From: Acidobacteriaceae bacterium UBA1307
GTDB taxonomy: Bacteria; Acidobacteriota; Terriglobia; Terriglobales; Acidobacteriaceae
NCBI GenBank assembly: GCA_002307235.1
Contig: DBTV01000048.1
Span: forward strand, 82,621 to 146,620
Length of the DNA: 64,000 nucleotides
Direction: 5' to 3'
The notes under the pieces were generated by a model. It was not told the DNA's origin. It ran no database searches and worked only from the letters and a program-made list of their open reading frames with translations. A program made the translations under genes and the position numbers. Position 1 is the first letter of the stretch; each line of letters begins with the position of its first letter. Shown here one piece after another: positions 52,901-61,272 of this stretch.

Positions 52901-53821
52901 CAGATCCAAATAGGCTTCTCCGGCGTCCGTCGTAATGCCTGGATCATCGCCGTCGACTACTACCTGAGGGGTATTGGTGGAAAGTCCGAAGAGGGCACGA
53001 TAGGCATCGACGAGGCTCGTGTCGACATTCGAATCGTTGATGATGCCAATGATCTGGCCCTTGCCTGTAATCCCGCTGCTGTAAGTGGAATTGAGATTGT
53101 ACTGATTGGCAAAATCGCCTGGTGAGAGCACGTAAATGGACTGGCTACCGTTACTGGTTGTCCACTCGGCCTTGGCCTGATGCGTCATTCGCTCCAGGGA
53201 CGCCTTGCCCAATGTTCGGTAGTTGGAATGCAGGCGAAAGTCATTCAACGACGAAACGCCGCGTACGGCGCGGGCGAAGGCGGCAGGAACCTTGGGATTG
53301 GAGATGTTGGCGCGGTGAGTTTCTCCATTCACTTGAAAGGTATGAATGCTAGTTTGGAAGGCTGCGCCCACCTGTCCGATGGTTCCGGTAAACTCAATGC
53401 CTAGCCTGCCCGGCAGGGTACGCGTCACGGTCAGCCCCTGGGATTCGAGCCAGGTACGGACCTGTTCGATGTCCGACGTTGCCGCGCCAAAGCGTTCGCC
53501 AAATTCAGTCGGGCTTAACCACTTGTGGTATGAAGAACTCCCCGTGGAGTGGGCTTGGAGAAGGTACTGCTGCAATGCTGCCTTGCTCTCCTCCGACGGT
53601 TTGAGAACCAAGACCATGCGACCTGCCGTCGTGGATGTATCCGGGATTCCCATGTCCTGGGCATGTTTCAGCAGAGGATGGACATTGCCTGGCAGCGCTA
53701 TGCGGTCTTCATTCTTGACCGCGGAAGTGATTTGGGGCTTCGCCTGGGCAATCAACGAGGGAAGTGCGAGTCCGGCAAGGAGTGAAAAGAGAAGTACACT
53801 TCGAGGTAAAGGAGATGGCAT
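49997..53821 (-). CDS. Secreted S53 protease 2 with Ig-like tail and C-terminal membrane segment
   Basis: This 1,274-residue acid protease has a signal peptide (VLLFSLLAGLALPSLIAQ), an activation domain (YHKWLSPTEFGERFG), and an S53 core with acid pair in DAGEAYLDLE, SVSFGACEQ, Ser in GGTSASTPSMAG, and a calcium-type end. Four to five Ig-like/Big_3-type repeats follow, each with YSGD (TITAKYSGDGIF, FTASYSGDSSY, FTATYSGDSNF, AAYSGDANYN). The tail has hydrophobic segments (YLGGGIATFAFCFFFTRKRY; VYLASVALLVAMGVFATGCGG), so it may be anchored in the outer or inner membrane rather than released. Protease 1 lacks this. It is divergent from the wHTH-TPR regulator. The base composition is less GC-rich than the left half of the window. 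Confidence 0.9.
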   Translation of the reverse strand: MPSPLPRSVLLFSLLAGLALPSLIAQAKPQITSAVKNEDRIALPGNVHPLLKHAQDMGIPDTSTTAGRMVLVLKPSEESKAALQQYLLQAHSTGSSSYHKWLSPTEFGERFGAATSDIEQVRTWLESQGLTVTRTLPGRLGIEFTGTIGQVGAAFQTSIHTFQVNGETHRANISNPKVPAAFARAVRGVSSLNDFRLHSNYRTLGKASLERMTHQAKAEWTTSNGSQSIYVLSPGDFANQYNLNSTYSSGITGKGQIIGIINDSNVDTSLVDAYRALFGLSTNTPQVVVDGDDPGITTDAGEAYLDLENAGAAAPDATIRLYVAGSYGLDGVGGLLFALNRAIDDNEASILSVSFGACEQSMGDSTNAYVNQLMAQAAAQGQTVLVSTGDSGSAGCDRSYETQAESGLSVNGLASTPWNVAVGGTDFYYSDYASGGASIANYWNVSNANYVSLQKQIPEQPWNDSVFGKNLTAYAPLSNQTSTIAGGGGGKSSCISSSTDANYNVTCLAGYSKPAWQAGTNVPADGVRDIPDVSLFASDGSNGSSWPVCEASGECVASSSGSVGISLVGGTSASTPSMAGILALVNQKYGRLGQANFVLYPLAKQYPSVFNPITEGSNNVPCDSYITGCSLDSNGDGYYSLQGYSAGSGYNLAAGLGSIDVGALMKYWGKITFNSSSTALTITPTTSTHGDNVTVSVAVTSSATGTPSGSVSLVTNSTLSAYQGFTALTLDQNGKASASINSLPGGTYTITAKYSGDGIFAASESAATTVTVATEASSTPLSLQYLMYGSGTSFSSGDSVPFGSAVYADVIPAGASGSSGVATGTVTYLDGNKALGSVALSASGTAEYIASNLSLGAHTFTASYSGDSSYRASKSATISFTVVKGDTFSFAEATGSFSGNYYLGQDIVLVSATDPYTSGSVSPTGTMTITLSNGTTKVCALSAWSQWAISSCDLGSNLPLGTYSFTATYSGDSNFNSSDYTGSFNVVSTSLINSTTTFAITSPTDTSKITDSTPVTLTATVKGPSGSTVAPTGTVRMWDAYYVSSTAATLVAGSGAIATATFMLTPADLASYSTNELAAAYSGDANYNASTSTPIALYNGTGDGYSMTLQSQTLVVASGSTGTGTLNLQSIGSFSGLVSLSCAVPSSANMTCAINPTSLTLSGNATATVTLNAYTTTTTTASAKSGSSWYLGGGIATFAFCFFFTRKRYRVYLASVALLVAMGVFATGCGGSTKSKTTPTTTTTKALAESYSVVVTAIGYNGQKHNVVLTVVVQ

Positions 53822-54109
53822 TATGGCTCCTGACTAGCGTGATATAGGGGTAGAGGTATGCGCACCCGCGAGGGACGGGTCACGCTGCTACAAAGAGTGC
53901 GTCGTGTGTCTGTATGATGAATCAATGGAATGAGATGTTGAACACACTTCTTCCTTGCTTATATCTTGCTCGGCAAGATGTTTATATTCTTAGCTATACG
54001 AGAAAGTCGCGCTCCACGCTGGCGGCAGAAAATCACATTTGAAACAGAGGGCCCAAGAGTTCACGGATGACATGGATGGCATTAGAGGCATTCGGAATGG
54101 GGGAAAGAG
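53822..54109. promoter_or_regulatory. Divergent region of S53 protease 2 and wHTH-TPR regulator
   Basis: A 288-base AT-rich gap (53930-54000 especially) with no gene. No consensus promoter pair or clear palindrome was recognised. It is the most likely target of the regulator to its right. Confidence 0.35.
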
Positions 54110-56056
54110 GTGAATGTGCGCAACATAAATAAGCCGAACTATTCTTTCCCTCCCTTCCGGCTGGATACTTCTTCGAGGATGCTCTTCCTCCACGAGCACA
54201 GGATCAACCTGCCCGGGAAGGCATTCCAGTTGCTGGTACTGCTGGTGGAACGAGCGGGCATGGTTGTGCTTCGCGAAGAAATTCAGTCAGAACTGTGGCC
54301 AGAGGGCACCTGGGTAGATTTCGAGCGCTCCATCAACAAGCTGATCTATCAGATTCGGACCACTCTGCGGGACGATCCACGCAAGCCGAGCATGATCGAG
54401 ACCATACCGCAGCATGGTTACCGATTTATCGCTCCTGTCACAGTGGACACCCCCGCGGCGACACCGGGCATTCCAGATTCCCATGAGCCAACGATCGATC
54501 CAGAAACCCCCTCCAGTGTGGCTGCTCTGCCTGCCACTCTACCGGATGCAACTTTGCCCGAGGAGCGGGCCACGGGACTGCGCTTGCGCATCTGGCTGCT
54601 CGGGTTGGCTATACTGCTCTGCGCGGTCGCTGCTTTATGGATGACCAAATACCATTTTGATGCAAAAAACAATCAGGGCGATATCAGGATTGGAATCGTT
54701 CCCTTTCAGACCGATGGCGAGGGTGCGGAACAGCTGGGCAGCAGTGTGCGCATGGAGCTGGCGGATGCGCTTTCCCAATTGCCCCGTGTCCAGGTCAGGG
54801 CCATGCATTCGGTCATTGATACGACGAACTCCGCTGACAACATTCGCCGTCTTTCCGATTCTCTCAATCTGGATGTGTTGATCTTCGCCATTTTCCATGT
54901 AAAAGACGGCCAGTTCAACCTGGCATTGGAACTGGTTCGAGGAAAGGATGCCACTCATTTGGCCTCGCTGCAATATTCCGGCAGCCTGTCGGAGCTTGCC
55001 GTCACGCGGGATCGCATGCAACGCGACATCTTTTCCTTGCTTGAAACCGCTCGTACACCGTGGAAAGCGAAGCAAGGCAGTACGGCCAATCCTGAAGCAT
55101 ATTCCGCTTATTTGCACGGACGCTACTATCTGGCACAACGCACCGAAGACTCCCTTCTGAAGGCGCTGGACGCCTTTCAATCCGCGATCAAACTCGACCC
55201 TCAATTTGCCCGCGCTTATGCTGGAAAAGCCAGCACCCAACTGTTGATTGCCGAGCATTCGAATGCAAGGCATATAGAAGATTTCCATGGTGCCGCGCAA
55301 AACGCCAAGCGCGCTCTGGAGCTTTATCCGGATCTTGCCGAGGCTCATGCCGTGGTTGGCTATGTCCTTTTTCGGGCAGACTGGAACTTCCGATCCTCCG
55401 AACTGGAATTAAGCCGCGCAATTGCTCTGGATCGGAACCAACCGGTTTATCACATCTGGATGGCCTCGCTGAAGACGACACTCGGTGAATTCCCTGCGGC
55501 GTTGCATGAAGCCGATGAGGCAAAAGCCGATGATCCGAACTGGCCACCGGTCCTTTTGTCGGATGCTTTTGTATCCGCTTATGCAAAAAACTGGCCTCGG
55601 GCCAAAAAAGATGCCAACCTGCTGGTACAACTGATGCCGGACTGGCCGCTGGCCCACGTGCAAGCGGGCTGGGTTTACTGGTATACAGGCAATCACGAGC
55701 AAGCCATCTCCGAATGGCGGCGAATGGCGGTTCTGGACAAAGACAAGGCGCGCGTGGCGCTGGAAGACCAAGGTTTGACAGTGCTGCGCTCAAGTGGCGT
55801 TGTTGCTTATGCGCGCCTGCGCCTCAATGCCGCCAGAAACAGTCAACATTGGGCCCATGCCGATGACGAATTCCAAACCGCCGAGTGGAGCATGTTGGCT
55901 GGAGATCGCGAAGGAGCCATCACTGCTCTTCAAGCACAGGTCGACCGGCACGATCCGAAGGCAGTGGAAATCGCGGTAGACCCTGCATTTGCCCCCTTAC
56001 ATAAAGATCCACGATTCCAGCGGCTCGTTGCGAGGGTGGGACTCACGAATCCATAA
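54110..56056 (+). CDS. CadC/ToxR-like winged-helix regulator with TM segment and TPR-like periplasmic part
   Basis: This 648-residue one-component regulator has an OmpR/PhoB-type DNA-binding domain at ~10-105 (YSFPPFRLDTSSRMLFLHEHRINLPGKAFQLLVLLVERAG, WVDFERSINKLIYQIRTTLRDD, IETIPQHGYRFIAPV). There follow a Pro/Ala linker, one membrane helix (RIWLLGLAILLCAVAALWM, ~158-177), and a periplasmic part starting with a domain of IRIGIVPFQTDGE type. A TPR-like helical array occupies ~330-560 (AYSAYLHGRYYLAQRTEDSLLKALDAFQSAIKLDP). The start is GTG at 54110 next to GGGAAAGAG. It probably senses an extracellular signal and controls the divergent protease. Confidence 0.83.
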   Translation: MNVRNINKPNYSFPPFRLDTSSRMLFLHEHRINLPGKAFQLLVLLVERAGMVVLREEIQSELWPEGTWVDFERSINKLIYQIRTTLRDDPRKPSMIETIPQHGYRFIAPVTVDTPAATPGIPDSHEPTIDPETPSSVAALPATLPDATLPEERATGLRLRIWLLGLAILLCAVAALWMTKYHFDAKNNQGDIRIGIVPFQTDGEGAEQLGSSVRMELADALSQLPRVQVRAMHSVIDTTNSADNIRRLSDSLNLDVLIFAIFHVKDGQFNLALELVRGKDATHLASLQYSGSLSELAVTRDRMQRDIFSLLETARTPWKAKQGSTANPEAYSAYLHGRYYLAQRTEDSLLKALDAFQSAIKLDPQFARAYAGKASTQLLIAEHSNARHIEDFHGAAQNAKRALELYPDLAEAHAVVGYVLFRADWNFRSSELELSRAIALDRNQPVYHIWMASLKTTLGEFPAALHEADEAKADDPNWPPVLLSDAFVSAYAKNWPRAKKDANLLVQLMPDWPLAHVQAGWVYWYTGNHEQAISEWRRMAVLDKDKARVALEDQGLTVLRSSGVVAYARLRLNAARNSQHWAHADDEFQTAEWSMLAGDREGAITALQAQVDRHDPKAVEIAVDPAFAPLHKDPRFQRLVARVGLTNP

Positions 56057-56311
56057 CTCGTTTCCACCACTTGCACCGAATCAGTGGGCTTCTGGATTTC
56101 AGGCTATTGTCGCCGATGCGTAGTCGAAGCCATCGCTTTACAGGGAAGAAACGGGACAGACCGGCACACCGTTTTCATATAGATCAATAACTTAGCTTAA
56201 TGACTGGACAGAACAGGAGGGGGTGAAAATTTCCTCTGGCCGGCCTGTAGCCACGATGAGAGATCCATGAAAATCAACGGAGATAGCTCGGAATATCCGC
56301 CCCACGAGTGA

Positions 56312-56650
56312 GCGTCTGGTGCATTCAACCTGCCTCGGATGGTTTCGATCATCGGCTTCAAGTTGACCGCCTACACCGGCGGCGCGACCAGTACCCCGAG
56401 TGTCGTCGATTGGCTGCGAAACGGTTTGCCCGCCCAGCTTGAACCGCGCATGAGGACTGCATTCGATATCGCCAATCCGATTGCCGAAGCTGAATCTCAG
56501 CTCATCACTCAAGCATTTTTGATCAGCCCATGGAAGGAGATGGGCTCGTATCGTACGCCAGCGCAAATGCTGTAAGAGGCTGATATCGAGGACATCGCCG
56601 CTCGCCTACAGGGGTGGATGAACTATGCGGAACTTCTGGCATGTGGAGGC
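56312..56650 (+). pseudogene. Decayed MbcA/ParS/Xre-type antitoxin gene
   Basis: The frame reads LPRMVSIIGFKLTAYTGGAT, DWLRNGLPAQLEPRMRTAFDIANPIAEAESQLITQAFLISP and RTPAQML. It then hits TAA at 56573-56575, and continues in the same frame with EADIEDIAARLQGWMNYAELL. This is the layout of a DUF2384 (MbcA/ParS/Xre) antitoxin: a helical domain, the AQAF/W-type block and the RTPAQML end before a final helix. The stop within the domain and lack of a start with ribosome-binding site suggest a pseudogene. No RES- or other toxin gene is seen next to it. Confidence 0.5.
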
Positions 56651-57010
56651 TACACGTGCCACCTTTGGCAGGGCAAGCGATGGTCACTGCCCCTTGTCCA
56701 TTTCAACTTTTCTAAAGACGAACCGGGCAAGTTGGACGATGCCAAAATCTCGGCAATAACTGACAGGTGTCAGCGTCGGTTATTGCCAGTAATCGGTGTC
56801 AGACGTGGACGACCGATCTCAAATCATTTTTTAGCTCCTTGGCAACGGAGTGAGCGCCACTAACAAACATTCCTGCAGGGCACAAAGCGACTTCGGACAA
56901 GAAGCGTCTTTTATGCGGTTTAGGTTTTACTCTTCAGGGCCGGATCAATAAGAAATGCGCTCGAATCATTGAACTGTGTGTAGGATATTTTCGATATTCG
57001 CATATTTCTC

Positions 57011-57092
57011 TTGACAAAAAATTGCGGACAAGAATAGATTTGGTTCGCTTTATGGAAGGCAGCGAGGAAACGTTTTCAGTGAAAACGGTTTC
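57011..57092 (+). promoter_or_regulatory. Promoter and tandem LacI-type operator-like sites of receptor 2
   Basis: TTGACA (57011-57016), spacing 18, then TAGATT (57035-57040). Downstream are GGAAACGTTTTC (57066-57077) and GAAAACGGTTTC (57081-57092), two near-palindromes with a CG centre, 15 bases apart. LacI-family repressors bind sites of this kind. The positions, after the start of transcription, suit repression by roadblock. The LacI gene is not in view. Confidence 0.55.
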
Positions 57093-57196
57093 TCTAGGTG
57101 ATATGGGCTAGAAATAAGAAAAACGCACCAAGAGCCAGTACCGTTTACTCCCCCATGAATACGCTTTCTACATACTTGTGAGGCAAAAGGAGAAAG

Positions 57197-60100
57197 GTGG
57201 ATTCAATGCACAATAAGCCAATCGTCAGATGGGTAATGTGTTTGGTGTTTCTAGTCACCGGGGCCTTATGCGCTTTGGGACAGGAGACACGTGCAACTTT
57301 GGGGGGAAAGGTCATCGATCCCAAAGGCGCTGTCATACGCAAAGCAAACGTGACCATTACTCGCGTAGAAACAGGCGTGATAAACACCACGGAAACCAAT
57401 AGTTCCGGTGCGTGGATCGTGACTGGCTTGTTGCCAGGCCATTATCTGTTTCAAATTAGTGCTCCAGGTTTTAAGGTAGCTGAGCATACTGCGATAGAAC
57501 TTGCGATTGGCGATCAAAAGTTTATCGATGCGCAGCTTGAGGTTGGAGAGATCACTGAGTCGATTGTTGTCCAGTCGACGACACCGTTGATCGACACGAC
57601 GGCTGCTGTTTCAGGCGTCATCATGACCACGAAAGAGATTGAGGAACTGCCCCAGTACGGCGACAGCGTTACCTTTATGGCGAGCATGGCTCCTGGCATG
57701 AAAAACGGCAATACCGTTGCCGCGAGCACGGGGCGCCTTTGGGGCAATATTGGCGCGTCCAACTTGGAAATGAATGCAGGTGGCTCAGGCACCGCTGCAA
57801 TCAACTACACCATCAATGGCGCTAGCGATAACAAACAGGATGGACAGATCGCATTTATTCCTCCGATGGATTCTGTTGAGGAGATGCGCGTTTCATCCAA
57901 CGCTTACGATGCGTCTATTGGGCGCTCTTCAAGCGCAACGATCAACATTCAAACCAAAGCCGGGACCAAGGATTTTCACGGAACTTTGTACGAACTGAAC
58001 GAAAATAACTTTTTGAATGCAAATTACTCCCAGAACAAGAGCACTAAGACTCGTGTCCCAGTAATTCGCATGAACGAATATGGCGCGGCAGTGGGCGGTC
58101 CTGTCTGGATTCCGAAAATCTACGATGGCCGCGCAAAGAAAACCTTCTTCTTCTTTGATTACAACGGCATCAAGAACAAGACCCCTGGATCAACCGGGAC
58201 GATGTCTCTTCCGACAGCACTTGAAAAGAAGGGCGATTTTAGCCAATCATTCACGACATCCACCGTCGGTGGCGTCAAGACGACCTATCCTATTACGATC
58301 TATGATCCGCTTTCGATTGCACAAAGCACGAAGGGTGTAAAAAGCAGGTCACTCATCAATGGAGATGGTACCGTGCTTCCTTCGACGCGAATCAATGCTG
58401 CCGCAAAGGCATACTTGGCTCTATTGCCTGATCCAGAAAATTCTGGTGATGGCGCCAACTCTGACAGCAACAACTATGTCAAGAACGAAACCTACGATGA
58501 CCAGTTCAACAGCCAGGATCTACGTGTTGATCAAACTTGGAATAACTCTAACCATAGCTACGCAAACTTGCGCCGTAACCACTGGACTGAAATCGGTTGG
58601 GATCCTTTCGGACCTTCAAATATTTTAAACGGGATCAAACAGAAGCGCGTCAATATGGGCATTACATTGAACCACACGATGGTTCTTCGCAGTAACCTTC
58701 TTCTGGATCTTCGCTATAACATCACTGCATGGGATGGAAGTTCCTCCTCAACAAGCGCGGGAGTAAGTCCCACAACTTTGGGAATTTCGGCCACCAATCC
58801 CTATGTACTTATGCAACAGCTGCCTTCTATACCGCTCGTAACCGGCATTGTTTCTGGTGCTGAAAATGGGGGCCTTGGAACCAGCAATGCGGGCAGCTAC
58901 ACAAACGACACTAACCACGAATTCAACGTCGCAATGACGCATACACTGAGCAATCACATTCTCCACTATGGCATGCAATACCTTCTTCAGCAGGAGGGAT
59001 CGGGAGGATTAGGACAGCAGGGCGGATCATTTGCATTTAGCAATACGTGGACCTCGCAAAATCCTGACGCGACAGCATGTACTGGCTGCGGATCGTCGAT
59101 AGCTTCAATGTTGCTGGGCTTGCCGAATTCAGGATCCATCCCGAACACTGTTACTGCCTTTTGGTCGTCACCTTACTACGGGTATTATTTTCAGGATACC
59201 TGGAGAAAGACGAGTCGACTAACTTTGAATATTGGAATCCGCTGGGACTACCAGCGTCCTGCGTACGAACGATTTAATCGGACGTGGACCCGCTGGGACC
59301 CCACGGCAGTGCAAACCGAAGTCAATGCAGTGGCCCAACCGGCTTATGCGTCGTTGCTAGGAGGAAGTTCTGCGAGCAACACAGGATTGGCTTACCTTCA
59401 GAAATACCGCGGAGACTCAACAACATTTATAAGCACTGGTGGTATCACCTACGCAGGTGTGAACGGAGTACCTCGCAGTTATTTGAACACTCTGTATAAG
59501 TACGTTCAGCCACGGATTGGATTTGCATATCAAATCCGTCCTGATCTCGTAATTCGAGGTGGTTTCGGACGCTTTGTTCAGGCTTCATTTAACACGGGTA
59601 GCCAAAGTGGATACAGTGCCACCACACCATTTACGGCAACCACGGACGACTATATGACCGTGAACGCCACCTTCGATAATCCTTATCCGAACGGAAGGAC
59701 GGTTCTTCCCACAGGAAATTCACTTGGCACTCGCACAAACGTGGGCTCCTACAGCGGCTATACGGATCCTAACTTTGGACGTGCATATGTCGATGAGGCC
59801 AGCTTCTACGTTCAGAAGCAAGTGAAGGATTACCTCTTCGAGGTTGGAGGTACGTTCAATCTTACGCATGGACTCGGTATGAACTTCAACACCAACAGGC
59901 CAAGCACACAGGCATGGTATGCGGCTTGGACACCAACCTTTGACTCCACGGGGATGCCGTCTGCAACTCTTCCCGGCAACGTACAAGTAACCAATCCATT
60001 TTACGGTGCACCCTATATCACCAATGGAATGCAGAGCAACAAAACAATCTCCGCCTTCCAACTGTCTCGCCCAAATCCGATGGTTGGAGACTTCAATGTG

Positions 60101-60937
60101 TATCGCGCCAAAGGGAAAACGCGGTACTATGCGTTGAATACCAAAGTGGAAAAAAGATTTCACGACGGATTCAGTTTGCATCAAGCCTTTACATTTTCCA
60201 AACGCATTGAAGAGAACACCTTCATCGGCAGCCAATTTGTCGCTACGATCATTGACCGCGCTCTCGACACTGCGGACCAACGGTTCAATTACAACGTATC
60301 ACCTGTTTATGAATTACCTTTTGGAAGAAACAAACGATTTGGAGGGGGTTCCGGAAAGCTGACCGATGAGGTGATTGGAGGCTGGGAGATTACAGCGATT
60401 TACCAATTCCTTTCGGGAACGCCTCTCTCGCTACCAACGAATAGTAGTTTCTTTCAAGGTGGCGATCCGTCTCTGGGTTCAAAGAAAAGCAAAAAGCAGT
60501 GGTTTGATACCAGCAAGTTTGCGCCATTCCCGGGATCGAGCATCACGAAGGCTCAATTGGCCACGCAATGGCCCTCGTGGACTGGCGTCACAAACTTGCC
60601 AGGTGCTTCCTACACGCCGACAAGCACCACAGGTGTGCAAAACGGCATTTACCAAGACTTTGCAACCTGGAACACTTACAACAAACGCACCTTTGGCAAT
60701 ATCCGCAATCCTTACCAAACGATTTTGACACTTGGTGTGCGCAAGGTCTTCCCGATTCGCGACCAGATGCGCATGCAATTGCGCATGGACGCATTCAATG
60801 CACTCAACCATCCACAATTTGGCAATATCAACACGACGCCGGGCAGCACTTACTTTGGCTGGGTTAATGGATCAACCACGCCAACGCAAGTCAATGCTCC
60901 TCGCTCAATTCAACTGGAAGGAAAGTTGTACTTCTAA
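57197..60937 (+). CDS. Oar-like TonB-dependent receptor 2
   Basis: This 1,246-residue outer-membrane receptor has a signal peptide (IVRWVMCLVFLVTGALCALG), a CarboxypepD_reg-like domain (~30-115; TLGGKVIDPKGAVIRKANVTIT), and a plug (~120-270; TTKEIEELPQYGDSVTFMASMAPGM, AYDASIGRSSSATINIQTKAGT). The barrel ends with Phe (IQLEGKLYF). Third codon positions use more A/T than genes in the left half, suggesting a different origin or lower expression bias. The start is GTG 57197 after AGGAG, or ATG 57206; both fit. The paired GH43-like gene lies downstream in the same direction. It likely takes up the products of that enzyme. Confidence 0.88.
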   Translation: MDSMHNKPIVRWVMCLVFLVTGALCALGQETRATLGGKVIDPKGAVIRKANVTITRVETGVINTTETNSSGAWIVTGLLPGHYLFQISAPGFKVAEHTAIELAIGDQKFIDAQLEVGEITESIVVQSTTPLIDTTAAVSGVIMTTKEIEELPQYGDSVTFMASMAPGMKNGNTVAASTGRLWGNIGASNLEMNAGGSGTAAINYTINGASDNKQDGQIAFIPPMDSVEEMRVSSNAYDASIGRSSSATINIQTKAGTKDFHGTLYELNENNFLNANYSQNKSTKTRVPVIRMNEYGAAVGGPVWIPKIYDGRAKKTFFFFDYNGIKNKTPGSTGTMSLPTALEKKGDFSQSFTTSTVGGVKTTYPITIYDPLSIAQSTKGVKSRSLINGDGTVLPSTRINAAAKAYLALLPDPENSGDGANSDSNNYVKNETYDDQFNSQDLRVDQTWNNSNHSYANLRRNHWTEIGWDPFGPSNILNGIKQKRVNMGITLNHTMVLRSNLLLDLRYNITAWDGSSSSTSAGVSPTTLGISATNPYVLMQQLPSIPLVTGIVSGAENGGLGTSNAGSYTNDTNHEFNVAMTHTLSNHILHYGMQYLLQQEGSGGLGQQGGSFAFSNTWTSQNPDATACTGCGSSIASMLLGLPNSGSIPNTVTAFWSSPYYGYYFQDTWRKTSRLTLNIGIRWDYQRPAYERFNRTWTRWDPTAVQTEVNAVAQPAYASLLGGSSASNTGLAYLQKYRGDSTTFISTGGITYAGVNGVPRSYLNTLYKYVQPRIGFAYQIRPDLVIRGGFGRFVQASFNTGSQSGYSATTPFTATTDDYMTVNATFDNPYPNGRTVLPTGNSLGTRTNVGSYSGYTDPNFGRAYVDEASFYVQKQVKDYLFEVGGTFNLTHGLGMNFNTNRPSTQAWYAAWTPTFDSTGMPSATLPGNVQVTNPFYGAPYITNGMQSNKTISAFQLSRPNPMVGDFNVYRAKGKTRYYALNTKVEKRFHDGFSLHQAFTFSKRIEENTFIGSQFVATIIDRALDTADQRFNYNVSPVYELPFGRNKRFGGGSGKLTDEVIGGWEITAIYQFLSGTPLSLPTNSSFFQGGDPSLGSKKSKKQWFDTSKFAPFPGSSITKAQLATQWPSWTGVTNLPGASYTPTSTTGVQNGIYQDFATWNTYNKRTFGNIRNPYQTILTLGVRKVFPIRDQMRMQLRMDAFNALNHPQFGNINTTPGSTYFGWVNGSTTPTQVNAPRSIQLEGKLYF

Positions 60938-60944
60938 AAACTCA

Positions 60945-60984
60945 GCACAGATGCCCCGCCAAAATACCGGCGGGGCATCTGTGC
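60945..60984 (+). terminator. Strong terminator after receptor 2
   Basis: GCACAGATGCCCCGCC (60945-60960) and its exact complement (60969-60984), a 16-base perfect stem, followed by TTT. Eight bases after the stop. Confidence 0.85.
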
Positions 60985-61272
60985 TTTGCGCATGTTTTCA
61001 TGTGTGATCGGTACAGATAATTTTGGGATGCAGATCGTGTTGAAGAAGAAGCCGAGTTTGAGCAGATTGTGGAATGAATCGCATTGAACCAATGAGCGGC
61101 TTCGGGTTGGAACCGCGTTTGAAACAGCCCGCGCATATGTGTAAATGTTTTTTTGCGCGGATCTTTCCATTGTCAATTCATCAAGCCAATGCGCAAGCCT
61201 TCAGGCTGATACGATTCCAGCGTATACTGGCGCAAACTTACCTGCAAACAGATAAAACAGGAGGAATTGCAC
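60985..61272. promoter_or_regulatory. Promoter region of the GH43-like gene
   Basis: No gene. TTCAGG (61200-61205), 17 bases, TATACT (61223-61228) is a plausible promoter, 45 bases before the ATG. AGGAGG precedes the ATG by about nine bases. Confidence 0.5.

Larger units (their letters stand above)
56057..57196. other. Gene-poor region before receptor 2
   Basis: 1,140 bases with only a decayed antitoxin gene and, at its right end, the promoter and operator-like sites of the receptor. The stretch 56860-57190 is clearly AT-rich. The rest shows no gene. Confidence 0.4.
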
